DNA of 12,407 bases from JBGTLA01 sp041744375 (GCA_041744375.1 JBGTLA010000128.1:1-12407); one strand, 5' to 3'. Positions 1-5,146 are shown, counted from the first letter of the stretch. A program made the numbers and translations. The notes: generated by a model not told the origin, from the sequence alone.

Positions 1-300
1 GCCGCCCGCGCGGCGGTATTGGCCGAAGGCGACCCTGCCGCGGAAGGAAGCGCGGTAGTGGCAGAACTGGCGGCGGGGCGAGGCATCGCCCTGGAGACGG
101 TGCGGGTCAGCATGTGCGGTGGTCCCGAGGGGCCGGCCGGCACGGGAGCCGGATCGTGCGTTCTGACCCGCGGCACTCTCGTCACCGCTGCCGTCTCCAC
201 CGAAGTGGGCCTGGTGGTTACCCCGTGGGGTGCGGTGGGCGGCGTGACGGTGTCTGCCGCCCACTCCGAGCCGGTCGACGCCTATCGGAGCCTGCCGTGA
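1..300 (+). CDS. TadE-like pilus assembly protein (C-terminal part, start outside window)
   Basis: This frame is open from the first base to the TGA at 298-300, so the gene begins upstream; the TTG at 19 is only an internal codon. The visible 99 residues start with an Ala-rich helix resembling the segment after the membrane anchor of TadE/TadG-like minor pseudopilins. A small extracellular domain follows with two Cys residues (in VSMCGG and GSCVL) that could form a disulfide. The tail ends HSEPVDAYRSLP, the ending I know from actinobacterial TadE-like proteins (often HTEPVDxYRS). Such proteins sit in the cytoplasmic membrane and help assemble Flp pili. The stop overlaps the next gene's GTG start as GTGA, so the two are translationally coupled. 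The TadE assignment rests on the tail and context because the N-terminal half is missing. Confidence 0.7.
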   Translation, partial: AARAAVLAEGDPAAEGSAVVAELAAGRGIALETVRVSMCGGPEGPAGTGAGSCVLTRGTLVTAAVSTEVGLVVTPWGAVGGVTVSAAHSEPVDAYRSLP

Positions 301-710
301 GCGCAGGTGAGAGAGGTTCGGTGACGCTGTGGATGGTGGGCATGGTGTTGGTCGTGTTCCTGGTCGGGGGGATCGGGCTCGATCTGTGGCGGGGACTCAC
401 CGCCCACCGACTGGTGGCCACGGTGGTCGACTCCGCCGCAGTGGCGGCGGGGTCCGGCATCGACGAAGGGGCGTGGCGCTCAGGGGGAGAGCTCAGGTTG
501 GACCCGGAAGTCGTCGATGAGCGAGTGGCGGCTGTCGTGGCCGCCCAGTCGGTCGAAGGGGTACAGATTCGAGTCACCGTAGCTCCCGACGCTCTCTCCG
601 CCACGGTGACTGGGTCGACACATGTCGACCTCACCCTGCTGGCGTTGCTGGTCTCCGAGGGGTTTACCGTGTCGGCGTCTGCCAGCGCAGCCCCGGTCCT
701 GTGGCCGTGA
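297..710 (+). CDS. TadE/TadG-like pilus assembly protein
   Basis: 137 residues. I chose GTG at 297 because it overlaps the preceding TGA (GTGA) and puts the protein start just before the membrane segment. The N-terminus (VSAGERGSVTLWMVGMVLVV) matches the actinobacterial TadG/TadE-like pattern: a short positive segment ending RGS, then one membrane helix at about residues 9-28, then a helix rich in Ala and Val (RLVATVVDSAAVAAGSGID) as in the Flp pilus TadE/G-like N-terminal domain. The rest, about residues 60-137, is a small beta-rich extracytoplasmic domain with no Cys. It probably acts as a minor pseudopilin or assembly protein in the cytoplasmic membrane. It is shorter than the large TadG proteins carrying a VWA domain. 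Downstream it overlaps the next gene, again by GTGA, so all three genes form one operon. Confidence 0.75.
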   Translation: MSAGERGSVTLWMVGMVLVVFLVGGIGLDLWRGLTAHRLVATVVDSAAVAAGSGIDEGAWRSGGELRLDPEVVDERVAAVVAAQSVEGVQIRVTVAPDALSATVTGSTHVDLTLLALLVSEGFTVSASASAAPVLWP

Positions 711-1258
711 TTCGACTGTCACGGGTGGGGGCGATTGCCGTCGTCTCGGCACTCGGGGTGGTGGCGGCCGGTGTGTTCGACACCTCGCCCCACAGCAACG
801 AGAGCACTCCTTCTCAGCCGGCGGCCGAAACCTCGGCTCGAATCCCGCCGCCCGCTGTCGGTCCGCCCTCCACCGTCGCGGTCGGCGTCGTGACCGGCCC
901 CACCACGCCTGCCAACGATGACCTGTTTCTAGAGCCGATCGACGTGGCGCGCCGTGGCCTGGAGGCGTGGGGTCGGTTTGCAGCATCTGGCGACCTGGAC
1001 GAAGTGGCGTCGTGGTTTTCGTCGGGCCCGCAATGGGAGCGCTTCGTGGAGGAGACCAAACGGGGCGGAGTGGACGGGGTTGCCTACTCGGTGTCGCTGA
1101 CCGAGGTGGAGGTTTCGGAGGTGGAAGACGAGGCCGTCGTCTTAGGGCGGGTGGTGTTTGTCCGCACCGGCGAGGCCGCACAGGTGTTCCGGTGGAGGAT
1201 CGTTCTGGTGTTTGAAGGTCGGGAGTGGCGGATCTGGACGGTGGAGGAGGCGGAGTGA
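707..1258 (+). CDS. Membrane-anchored or secreted protein at the end of the Tad operon, NTF2-like C-terminal domain
   Basis: 183 residues, function unknown. The start is GTG at 707, overlapping the TGA of the TadG-like gene as GTGA; an in-frame GTG at 701 is a less likely alternative. Residues 7-24 form one hydrophobic segment after VIRLSR, either a signal peptide or a membrane anchor; I see no lipobox Cys. A Ser/Pro/Thr-rich linker spans about residues 25-70. A compact C-terminal domain of about 110 residues follows, with helices (ARRGLEAWGRFAASGDLDEV) and then alternating beta strands ending in WRIVLVFEGREWRIWTVEE. That order and ending resemble SnoaL/NTF2-like folds, which is inference only. 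Translational coupling to two pilus genes suggests a role at the cell surface with the Tad system, for example as an accessory or anchoring factor. It ends 10 bases before the convergent zinc-ribbon gene. Confidence 0.7.
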   Translation: MIRLSRVGAIAVVSALGVVAAGVFDTSPHSNESTPSQPAAETSARIPPPAVGPPSTVAVGVVTGPTTPANDDLFLEPIDVARRGLEAWGRFAASGDLDEVASWFSSGPQWERFVEETKRGGVDGVAYSVSLTEVEVSEVEDEAVVLGRVVFVRTGEAAQVFRWRIVLVFEGREWRIWTVEEAE

Positions 1259-1268
1259 TCGAGGCGGT

Positions 1269-1643
1269 CTAGAGGTTCGAGAAGGGGTCGGGGTCGTCCG
1301 CCACCGGATGTCCGCAGAACTGGCAGGCTGTCAGTCCGGCGGCGACCTTGGAGCTGCACGAGGCACAGGTGGCCGGAATGGGAGTGCGCCGCCCGTCGGG
1401 CACCCCGTCGGCATGGTCGAGCTCGACGAGCTTGGTGGCGAGGTCCTCGTCAGACAAGCCTTGCTCTCTCAGGAGGGCCCACATCGCCTCGACCAATAGG
1501 AGTAGTCGGTCGATGCGATCCTCGACGTCGTTGAACTTCATGGTGGAGGTGAGGGCGTCGGCCGCTCCGGCTCCGCGCGCGAACGAGGCCGCTTGAGCGG
1601 CGGATCGTTGACCCATCACGTAGCCCCACATGAAGTTGAACAT
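1269..1643 (-). CDS. Small zinc-ribbon protein of unknown function
   Basis: 124 residues from ATG at 1643. Longer readings upstream enter the tRNA promoter region and look non-coding. Domains in order: a hydrophobic, aromatic N-terminus (MFNFMWGYVMGQRSAAQAA); a helical region of about residues 35-65 with heptad-like leucines (VEDRIDRLLLLVEAMWALL) that could form a coiled coil or dimer; then a C-terminal zinc ribbon C-x2-C-x10-C-x2-C (CASC and CQFC) followed by GHPV and an acidic tail. This looks like a conserved actinobacterial small protein, but I do not recognise a named family. It has no convincing Shine-Dalgarno sequence, and a TACCCT box lies 8 bases before the ATG, so its mRNA may be leaderless. 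It is transcribed divergently from the tRNA pair and convergently with the pilus operon. Confidence 0.7.
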   Translation of the reverse strand: MFNFMWGYVMGQRSAAQAASFARGAGAADALTSTMKFNDVEDRIDRLLLLVEAMWALLREQGLSDEDLATKLVELDHADGVPDGRRTPIPATCASCSSKVAAGLTACQFCGHPVADDPDPFSNL

Positions 1644-1651
1644 GGTCGTAA

Positions 1652-1657
1652 AGGGTA
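1652..1657 (-). promoter_or_regulatory. Candidate -10 box of the zinc-ribbon gene
   Basis: On the minus strand TACCCT (TANNNT type) lies 8 bases upstream of the ATG at 1643, which puts the expected transcript start at or beside the start codon. No good -35 is visible at the right spacing. This fits a leaderless mRNA and the absence of a ribosome binding site. Weak evidence by itself. Confidence 0.33.
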
Positions 1658-1688
1658 CCCGCCGGCAGTGTCGCGACCAGGGATCGGT

Positions 1689-1717
1689 GTGACGGAGACC
1701 TGGGTGGCGGTTATCAT
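1689..1717 (+). promoter_or_regulatory. Promoter for the tRNA-Gln/tRNA-Glu unit
   Basis: GTGACG at 1689-1694 (four of six matches to TTGACA, including the TGAC core) is separated by 17 bases from TATCAT at 1712-1717 (five of six matches to TATAAT). The predicted start is near 1724, giving a leader of about 33 bases before tRNA-Gln. It is the best sigma-70-like match upstream of the tRNAs and lies between them and the divergent zinc-ribbon gene. Confidence 0.55.
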
Positions 1718-1756
1718 TGAGGGTCCCCGCCACTCGATCACGATCGAAGTGCGCGT

Positions 1757-1828
1757 TCGGGGGTGGTGTAATTGGTAACACGGCAGGTTCTGGTCCTGTT
1801 ATTGAGGGTTCAAGTCCTTCCCCCCGAG
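1757..1828 (+). tRNA. tRNA-Gln (anticodon CTG)
   Basis: The cloverleaf folds by eye. Acceptor TCGGGGG (1757-1763) pairs with CCCCCGA (1821-1827), with discriminator G1828. The D loop carries the GGTAA-type sequence. The anticodon stem GCAGG/CCTGT encloses the loop TTCTGGT, with CTG at 1790-1792 (reads CAG, Gln). The variable loop has 4 bases, and the T arm is GAGGG-TTCAAGT-CCTTC. The 3' CCA is not encoded (the next bases are CAA). It is 33 bases upstream of tRNA-Glu and probably in the same transcript. Confidence 0.95.
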
Positions 1829-1861
1829 CAATCCGGCTCCTCCTGGGAGGTGTCGGAGCGT

Positions 1862-1937
1862 GGCCCCGTCGTCTAGCGGCCTAGGACGCCGGCCTCTCAA
1901 GCCGGTAACGCCGGTTCGAATCCGGTCGGGGCTGCCA
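1862..1937 (+). tRNA. tRNA-Glu (anticodon CTC)
   Basis: Acceptor GGCCCCG (1862-1868) pairs with CGGGGCT (1927-1933); the first pair is a G-T wobble. Then come discriminator G1934 and an encoded CCA (1935-1937). The anticodon stem CCGGC/GCCGG encloses CTCTCAA, with anticodon CTC at 1896-1898 (reads GAG, Glu). The T arm is GCCGG-TTCGAAT-CCGGT. This is the only complete copy; everything from GGACGCC at 1884 (the end of the D arm) onward is repeated five times downstream in altered form. Confidence 0.96.
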
Positions 1938-1943
1938 CCCACT

Positions 1944-1982
1944 AGAAACCCCTGCTCTGCGGGGGTTTCTGTTTCTTGTCTT
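1944..1982 (+). terminator. Intrinsic terminator of the tRNA pair
   Basis: A 9-bp perfect stem, AGAAACCCC (1944-1952) with GGGGTTTCT (1962-1970), closes a short GC-containing loop and is followed by the T-rich run GTTTCTTGTCTT. It begins 6 bases after the encoded CCA of tRNA-Glu. The same hairpin with an AGAGACCCC left arm recurs in the array. Confidence 0.8.
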
Positions 1983-2046
1983 GGACGCCGGGCTCTGCTC
2001 GATGGCCGGTTACGCGGTTCGAATCTGGTCGGGGCTGCCACCCACC

Positions 2047-2073
2047 AGAGACCCCTGCTCTGCGGGGGTTTCT
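2047..2073 (+). terminator. Terminator hairpin of array unit 1
   Basis: AGAGACCCC pairs with GGGGTTTCT (one G-T pair) around TGCTCTGCG and is followed by GTTTCTTGTCTT. It is a copy of the tRNA-Glu terminator. Confidence 0.6.
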
Positions 2074-2150
2074 GTTTCTTGTCTTGGACGCCGGGCTCTG
2101 CTCGATGGCCGGTGGTGCCGGTTCGAATCTGGTCGGGGCTGCCACCCACC

Positions 2151-2177
2151 AGAGACCCCTGCTTTGCGGGGGTTTCT
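2151..2177 (+). terminator. Terminator hairpin of array unit 2
   Basis: Same stem as unit 1 with the loop changed to TGCTTTGCG; T-rich sequence follows. Confidence 0.6.
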
Positions 2178-2254
2178 GTTTCTTGTCTTGGACGCCGGGC
2201 TCTGCTCGATGGCCGGTTACGCCGGTTCGAATCTGGTCGGGGCTGCCACCCACT

Positions 2255-2281
2255 AGAGACCCCTGCTTTGCGGGGGTTTCT
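2255..2281 (+). terminator. Terminator hairpin of array unit 3
   Basis: Same stem and TGCTTTGCG loop. The preceding CACTAG is the tRNA-like version, where units 1, 2 and 4 have CACCAG. Confidence 0.6.
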
Positions 2282-2358
2282 GTTTCTTGTCTTGGACGCC
2301 GGCCTCTGCTCGATGGCCGGTGGTGCCGGTTCGAATCCGGTCGGGGCTGCCACCCACC

Positions 2359-2385
2359 AGAGACCCCTGCTTTGCGGGGGTTTCT
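2359..2385 (+). terminator. Terminator hairpin of array unit 4
   Basis: Same stem and loop, followed by GCTTCTTGTCTT, one base different from the other units. Unit 5 has no equivalent hairpin. Confidence 0.6.
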
Positions 2386-2464
2386 GCTTCTTGTCTTGGA
2401 CGCCGGGCTCTGGTCGATGGCCGGTTGCGCCGGTTCGAATCCCGGGTCGGGGCTTCTTCGCGAC

Positions 2465-2511
2465 AAGACGGGGTGGATTCCGCCCCGCCTTGGTCATAAG
2501 AACGTGGGTTT
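2465..2511. repeat. Dispersed 47-bp hairpin repeat, copy A
   Basis: Aligns without gaps to 4381-4427 with 38 of 47 positions identical. The core CGGGGTGGATTCCGCCCCG (2469-2487) forms an 8-bp stem with an ATT loop (one T-G pair on the plus strand). It overlaps the last codons and the TGA of the MFS gene, so it may serve as its 3' hairpin, although no strong T-run follows on the minus strand. It also marks the right boundary of the tRNA-derived array. Confidence 0.65.
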
Positions 2512-3675
2512 GGGAAGCAGGAGGATGGTGGCGAGGGAGGCAACGCAGAAACCGGCCGCCCACAGAAAGGGCGAGACGCCGACCAGGTCGTGCAGAAAGC
2601 CGGCCAAGGGAGGGCCAATGACGAACCCCAGGCTGTAGGCGACGTTGAAAACGCCGAAGGCCCGACCACGTTCTGCAACGGAGGCGGCGATGGCGGTGGC
2701 GCCGCTGGCGGCCGGGTAGACGATGCCGAAACCGATCCCGAACATCACGACCCCGACCATCATCACGCCGACACGGTCTGTCAGCCCCACGAGGACCAGG
2801 CCGAAAGCGATGAGCGGCAGGCCGGTCAACGCTGGCTTGCGGGGACCGAGATTGTCGACCCGTCCCGCCACGCGGGTGAGCATCAGAACAGCTGCCACCA
2901 GTGCCAGCAACGTGAAGAGGCCACCGCTGAGAGCGGGGCTGCGGCCCATGGCCTCGAGGCGGCTGGGCAGGAAGGCGCCCAGGGCCCCGAAGCCGAAGGT
3001 GAAACCGAACACGGCGATGCACGCCACCTGCAGGTCGCGGCTGGCGAGCAGCGACCGCATCGAAACTCCCCGGGCTCGCTCTCTGACCGAGTGCTCAGCC
3101 GTCTCGCCCACGGCCAGCGCGGTCAGCGTTAGCCCGGCCAACATCACCACGGCCAGGCCCACGAAGACCGTGTCGAATCCGAAGCGCCCGCGGGTCGCAC
3201 CTGAGATCCCCGGCGCGATCACCGCGGCGGCACCGATGACGGCGCCGACCCTGCCCATCGCCCGACCCCGGCTCCCGGAAGCAGACAGGTCGCCGATGAG
3301 GGTGTAGACGGCGGGGATGAGGATTCCGCCCCCGACCCCGTGCAAGAGACGCACGCCCACCAAGGCGGTCACCGACGAAGCCAGCGGGTAGGCCAGGATG
3401 CTGGCCGTGACCAGGGCGAAGCCGAGGAGGGCCAGGCGTTTGCGGCCGGCCCGGTCGAGCATCACACCGCCGACCACGTTGAAGATCAGGTTCGTGGCCG
3501 AGTAAGCGCCCAGGGCGAGTCCCATCCCCAGCCCGGTGGCTCCCAGGGCTTCGGCATAGGGCCCGATCGTCGGCAAGAGGGCGAAGGTGTCGAAGAAGGC
3601 GATGAACGTGACGGCGTAAGCCACCAACATAGGGGCTTTCGAGGCCCGGGACGGTTGGGAGTCGAGGTCGGTCAT
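2494..3675 (-). CDS. MFS transporter (drug-efflux type, 12 membrane segments)
   Basis: 393 residues, a normal length for a 12-helix major facilitator. After a short hydrophilic N-terminus (MTDLDSQPSRASKAP), hydrophobic segments follow throughout. The family's motif A is clear between helices 2 and 3 (GGVMLDRAGRKR, about residues 69-80). A Gly-rich segment, GVRLLHGVGGGILIPAVYT, falls where helix 4 is expected in DHA1-type exporters, and a second motif-A-like loop (RVAGRVDNLGPRK) precedes the C-terminal half. It probably exports a small molecule by proton antiport, but nothing shows the substrate. ATG at 3675 is the only reasonable start; there is no close Shine-Dalgarno sequence, though a TACAAT box lies 13 bases upstream. 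The C-terminal codons and stop fall inside a dispersed hairpin repeat. It is the last of three minus-strand genes after the SDR and acetyltransferase genes, separated from the latter by 121 bases with its own promoter candidate. Confidence 0.9.
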   Translation of the reverse strand: MTDLDSQPSRASKAPMLVAYAVTFIAFFDTFALLPTIGPYAEALGATGLGMGLALGAYSATNLIFNVVGGVMLDRAGRKRLALLGFALVTASILAYPLASSVTALVGVRLLHGVGGGILIPAVYTLIGDLSASGSRGRAMGRVGAVIGAAAVIAPGISGATRGRFGFDTVFVGLAVVMLAGLTLTALAVGETAEHSVRERARGVSMRSLLASRDLQVACIAVFGFTFGFGALGAFLPSRLEAMGRSPALSGGLFTLLALVAAVLMLTRVAGRVDNLGPRKPALTGLPLIAFGLVLVGLTDRVGVMMVGVVMFGIGFGIVYPAASGATAIAASVAERGRAFGVFNVAYSLGFVIGPPLAGFLHDLVGVSPFLWAAGFCVASLATILLLPKPTFL

Positions 3676-3688
3676 GTTCCGGCCCGCG

Positions 3689-3694
3689 ATTGTA
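3689..3694 (-). promoter_or_regulatory. Candidate -10 box of the MFS gene
   Basis: On the minus strand TACAAT (five of six to TATAAT) lies 13 bases before the ATG at 3675, implying a leader of about 6 bases or none. No clear TTGACA-like box is seen 16-18 bases upstream. An AGGAGG further upstream (about 25 bases before the ATG) is too far away to be a ribosome binding site and lies before the expected transcript start. Confidence 0.4.
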
Positions 3695-3773
3695 AGTGCC
3701 CCTCCTAGGGCGAGTTCCGACTCCGTGTCGGTTTGCGGAGCGGCTCCCAGGGTCCCGGGGTGTGCTGTGAGGG

Positions 3774-3789
3774 GGGATTCCGCAATCCC
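3774..3789 (-). terminator. Hairpin downstream of the acetyltransferase gene
   Basis: GGGATT and AATCCC form a perfect 6-bp stem with a 4-base loop, starting about 8 bases after the acetyltransferase stop on the minus strand. No T-run follows, so it may stabilise the 3' end rather than terminate. It shares GGATTCCGC with the dispersed 47-bp repeat and could be a degraded relative. Confidence 0.35.
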
Positions 3790-3796
3790 TCGGCCA

Positions 3797-4357
3797 TCAG
3801 AGACTTCGCACGATTCGGGCCGGGGTGCCGGCGGCGACGACGTCGGGGGGGAGATCCGAGGTCACCACGGCGCCGGCCCCGACCACGGTGTTGGCGCCGA
3901 TCGACACACCTGGGAGGACGATCACCCCCCCGCCGAGCCAGACGTTGTCCCCGACGGTGATCGGTTTGGCCGCCTCCCACTTGGCGCGCCGGGGCTCGGG
4001 ATCGACGGGGTGCGTCGGCGTCAGCAACTGCACGTTGGGGCCGATTTGGCAGTCCTCTCCGATGGTGATGACAGCCACGTCGAGGGCGACCAGGCCGACG
4101 TTGACGAAGGTGCGCGCACCCACCCGAATCTGATACCCGTAGTCGCAATACAGGGGCGGCCGTATCTCGGTGTCATCACCCAGGTGCCCGAGTAGCTGGC
4201 CGAGCAGTCGGCGGCGCTCTTGCACGTCGTCGATCGAGCTGGAATTGAAGCGTTCCATCAACCGCGCGGCCCGCCTGCTGTCGGCGATCAGCTCGGGTGA
4301 TTGAGCGATATACGGATCGCCGACGAGCATACGCTCCCGTTGGGTTCGCTCATCCAT
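3797..4357 (-). CDS. Sugar O-acetyltransferase, maltose/galactoside acetyltransferase-like (left-handed beta-helix)
   Basis: 186 residues, the usual length for Maa/LacA-type acetyltransferases. It would transfer acetyl from acetyl-CoA to a sugar hydroxyl in the cytoplasm. The N-terminal helical region (ERMLVGDPYIAQSPELIADSRRA) is the mac domain typical of the family. Hexapeptide repeats forming the beta-helix begin around residue 77. TPTHPVDPEPR contains the expected catalytic His116. The C-terminal coils (ITVGDNVWLGGGVIVLPGVSIG and onward to VAAGTPARIVRSL) are characteristic. I chose ATG at 4357 because the mac domain begins right after it; a purine-rich AGAGGAGA lies upstream, somewhat far from the start. 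The gene follows the SDR gene by 68 bases, with a hairpin repeat between them. The acceptor sugar cannot be told from sequence. Confidence 0.9.
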   Translation of the reverse strand: MDERTQRERMLVGDPYIAQSPELIADSRRAARLMERFNSSSIDDVQERRRLLGQLLGHLGDDTEIRPPLYCDYGYQIRVGARTFVNVGLVALDVAVITIGEDCQIGPNVQLLTPTHPVDPEPRRAKWEAAKPITVGDNVWLGGGVIVLPGVSIGANTVVGAGAVVTSDLPPDVVAAGTPARIVRSL

Positions 4358-4380
4358 TGTCTGCGTTCGTTCTCCTCTGC

Positions 4381-4427
4381 AAAGCGGGGCGGATTCCGCC
4401 CCGTTTTGGTCATAAAAAGCCGGGTTT
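4381..4427. repeat. Dispersed 47-bp hairpin repeat, copy B
   Basis: 38 of 47 positions match copy A at 2465-2511. The core CGGGGCGGATTCCGCCCCG (4385-4403) is a perfect palindrome apart from the central base. On the plus strand TTTT follows the stem; on the minus strand CTTTG follows. It sits at the 3' end of the SDR gene (TAA at 4428-4426) and just upstream of the acetyltransferase start, so it may attenuate transcription between the two. Confidence 0.65.
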
Positions 4428-5133
4428 AGGCCCGGCCGTAGACGCGGACGGTGGCGCCGTTCATCACGTCTGAGCCCTCCGAGAGCATGAAATCGGCCAC
4501 GGCGGCAATCTCGTCGGGGGTGGGCCAGTCGACATAGTCGGCGTAAGGAAGCGCCGCCCGGGTGGCCGGGGTGTCGATGAGCGAAGGCATGAGGGCGTTG
4601 GAGGTCACTCCGGATCCCTCCAGTTCCTGGGCTGCGGTCTTGGCCAAGGCCACGACACCCGCCTTGGCGATGTTGAAGGCGGCCTGCCCGGGTGGGGTCT
4701 CTTCGACTGCCCTGCTCCCGATGAGGAGGATCCGCCCCCAACCAGCCTGGCGGAGATGGGGAATAGCCGCCCGCACTGTGTAGAAGGCCGAGCGCAGGTT
4801 GAGGTCGAGCATGCGTTCGAAGCGGACGTCGTCGGTTTCCTCGACGTCGCGTCCTCCAGCCCAACCTCCCACCAGGGACGACAACGTGTGGATGGCCCCG
4901 AACTCGTCGGCGACCTCCTTCATGAAGGTGTTGATGGCTTCGGGGTTGGTGGCGTCGACCCGGCGCAGCACGAGCTGGGATTCGTCGACCTCGAACTCCT
5001 CCTCGAAGGCGGTCGCTTCTTCGGGAAGCAGATAGGTGATGGCGAGACGCATGTCCCGCTCCAGCAGTCGACGCACGAGAGCCTTACCCAACCCCCCGGT
5101 ACCCCCCGTGATTACGGCCACTCGCTCGGCCAA
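4426..5133 (-). CDS. SDR-family oxidoreductase-like protein with Phe in place of the catalytic Tyr
   Basis: 235 residues. I chose TTG at 5133 because AGGAGG sits 7 bases upstream and the Rossmann fold begins right after it (MAERVAVITGGTGGLG); a GTG at 5166 would add 11 unlikely residues across this ribosome binding site. The NAD(P) motif TGGTGGLG is at residues 9-16. DATNPEAI matches the acidic DxxN position that contacts adenine. The usual NNAG motif reads SSLVGG. The active-site Ser140 (GSRAV) and Lys157 are present, but the normal YxxxK reads FNIAK (Phe153), so the canonical catalytic Tyr is absent. The C-terminal part (PTPDEIAAVADFMLSEGSDVMNGATVRVYG) is typical of classical SDRs. It may be a non-catalytic or altered enzyme; substrate unknown. 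It is divergent from the ABC ATPase gene, and copy B of the hairpin repeat lies at its end. Confidence 0.85.
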   Translation of the reverse strand: MAERVAVITGGTGGLGKALVRRLLERDMRLAITYLLPEEATAFEEEFEVDESQLVLRRVDATNPEAINTFMKEVADEFGAIHTLSSLVGGWAGGRDVEETDDVRFERMLDLNLRSAFYTVRAAIPHLRQAGWGRILLIGSRAVEETPPGQAAFNIAKAGVVALAKTAAQELEGSGVTSNALMPSLIDTPATRAALPYADYVDWPTPDEIAAVADFMLSEGSDVMNGATVRVYGRA

Positions 5134-5140
5134 CGTATTG

Positions 5141-5146
5141 CCTCCT
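5141..5146 (-). promoter_or_regulatory. Ribosome binding site that decides the SDR start
   Basis: A perfect AGGAGG on the minus strand is 7 bases before TTG 5133, and this spacing supports TTG as the true start over GTG 5166. Confidence 0.75.

Larger units (their letters stand above)
1983..2455 (+). repeat. Tandem array of five partial tRNA-Glu copies (103-104 bp units)
   Basis: Units begin with GGACGCCGG at 1983, 2086, 2190, 2294 and 2398; the matching point in the intact tRNA is 1884. Spacings are 99 (from the tRNA), then 103, 104, 104 and 104. Each unit holds the anticodon-arm region, the T arm (GGTTCGAATC), the 3' acceptor strand with CCA (CGGGGCTGCCACCC) and, in units 1-4, the terminator hairpin. 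The 5' acceptor strand and 5' side of the D arm are missing from all units. The anticodon region carries a 5-base insertion in all five (loop CTCTGCTCGATGG in units 1-3), so none can be a working tRNA. Unit 5 diverges after CGGGGCT and lacks CCA and terminator. The T-arm core and acceptor strand are nearly invariant in units 1-4, while the sequence after CCGG alternates (TTACG or TTGCG in units 1, 3, 5; TGGTG in 2, 4). The arrangement resembles the distal repeats of the Escherichia coli tyrT operon, which also carry tRNA 3' ends. Confidence 0.9.

Noticed and set aside
19..300. TTG at 19 as the start of the first gene
   Set aside because: The same frame is open to base 1 with matching Ala-rich composition and lacks the expected membrane anchor, so the real start is upstream of the window.
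1983..2455. CRISPR array
   Set aside because: The whole 104-bp unit is repeated, with no unique spacers, and every unit is recognisably tRNA-Glu plus its terminator. No cas gene is present.
1983..2455. Five extra functional tRNA-Glu genes
   Set aside because: The 5' acceptor strand and 5' D arm are absent in every unit and the anticodon loop is interrupted by a 5-base insertion.
1799..3022. Long open frames on both strands across the tRNA-derived array, including one of 407 codons
   Set aside because: They are products of the 104-bp repeat not introducing stops. The repeated peptides (such as SPDRIRTG and APTGFEP types) are translated tRNA sequence, and several frames are open at once. No start with a ribosome binding site is seen, and the intact tRNA lies inside one of them.
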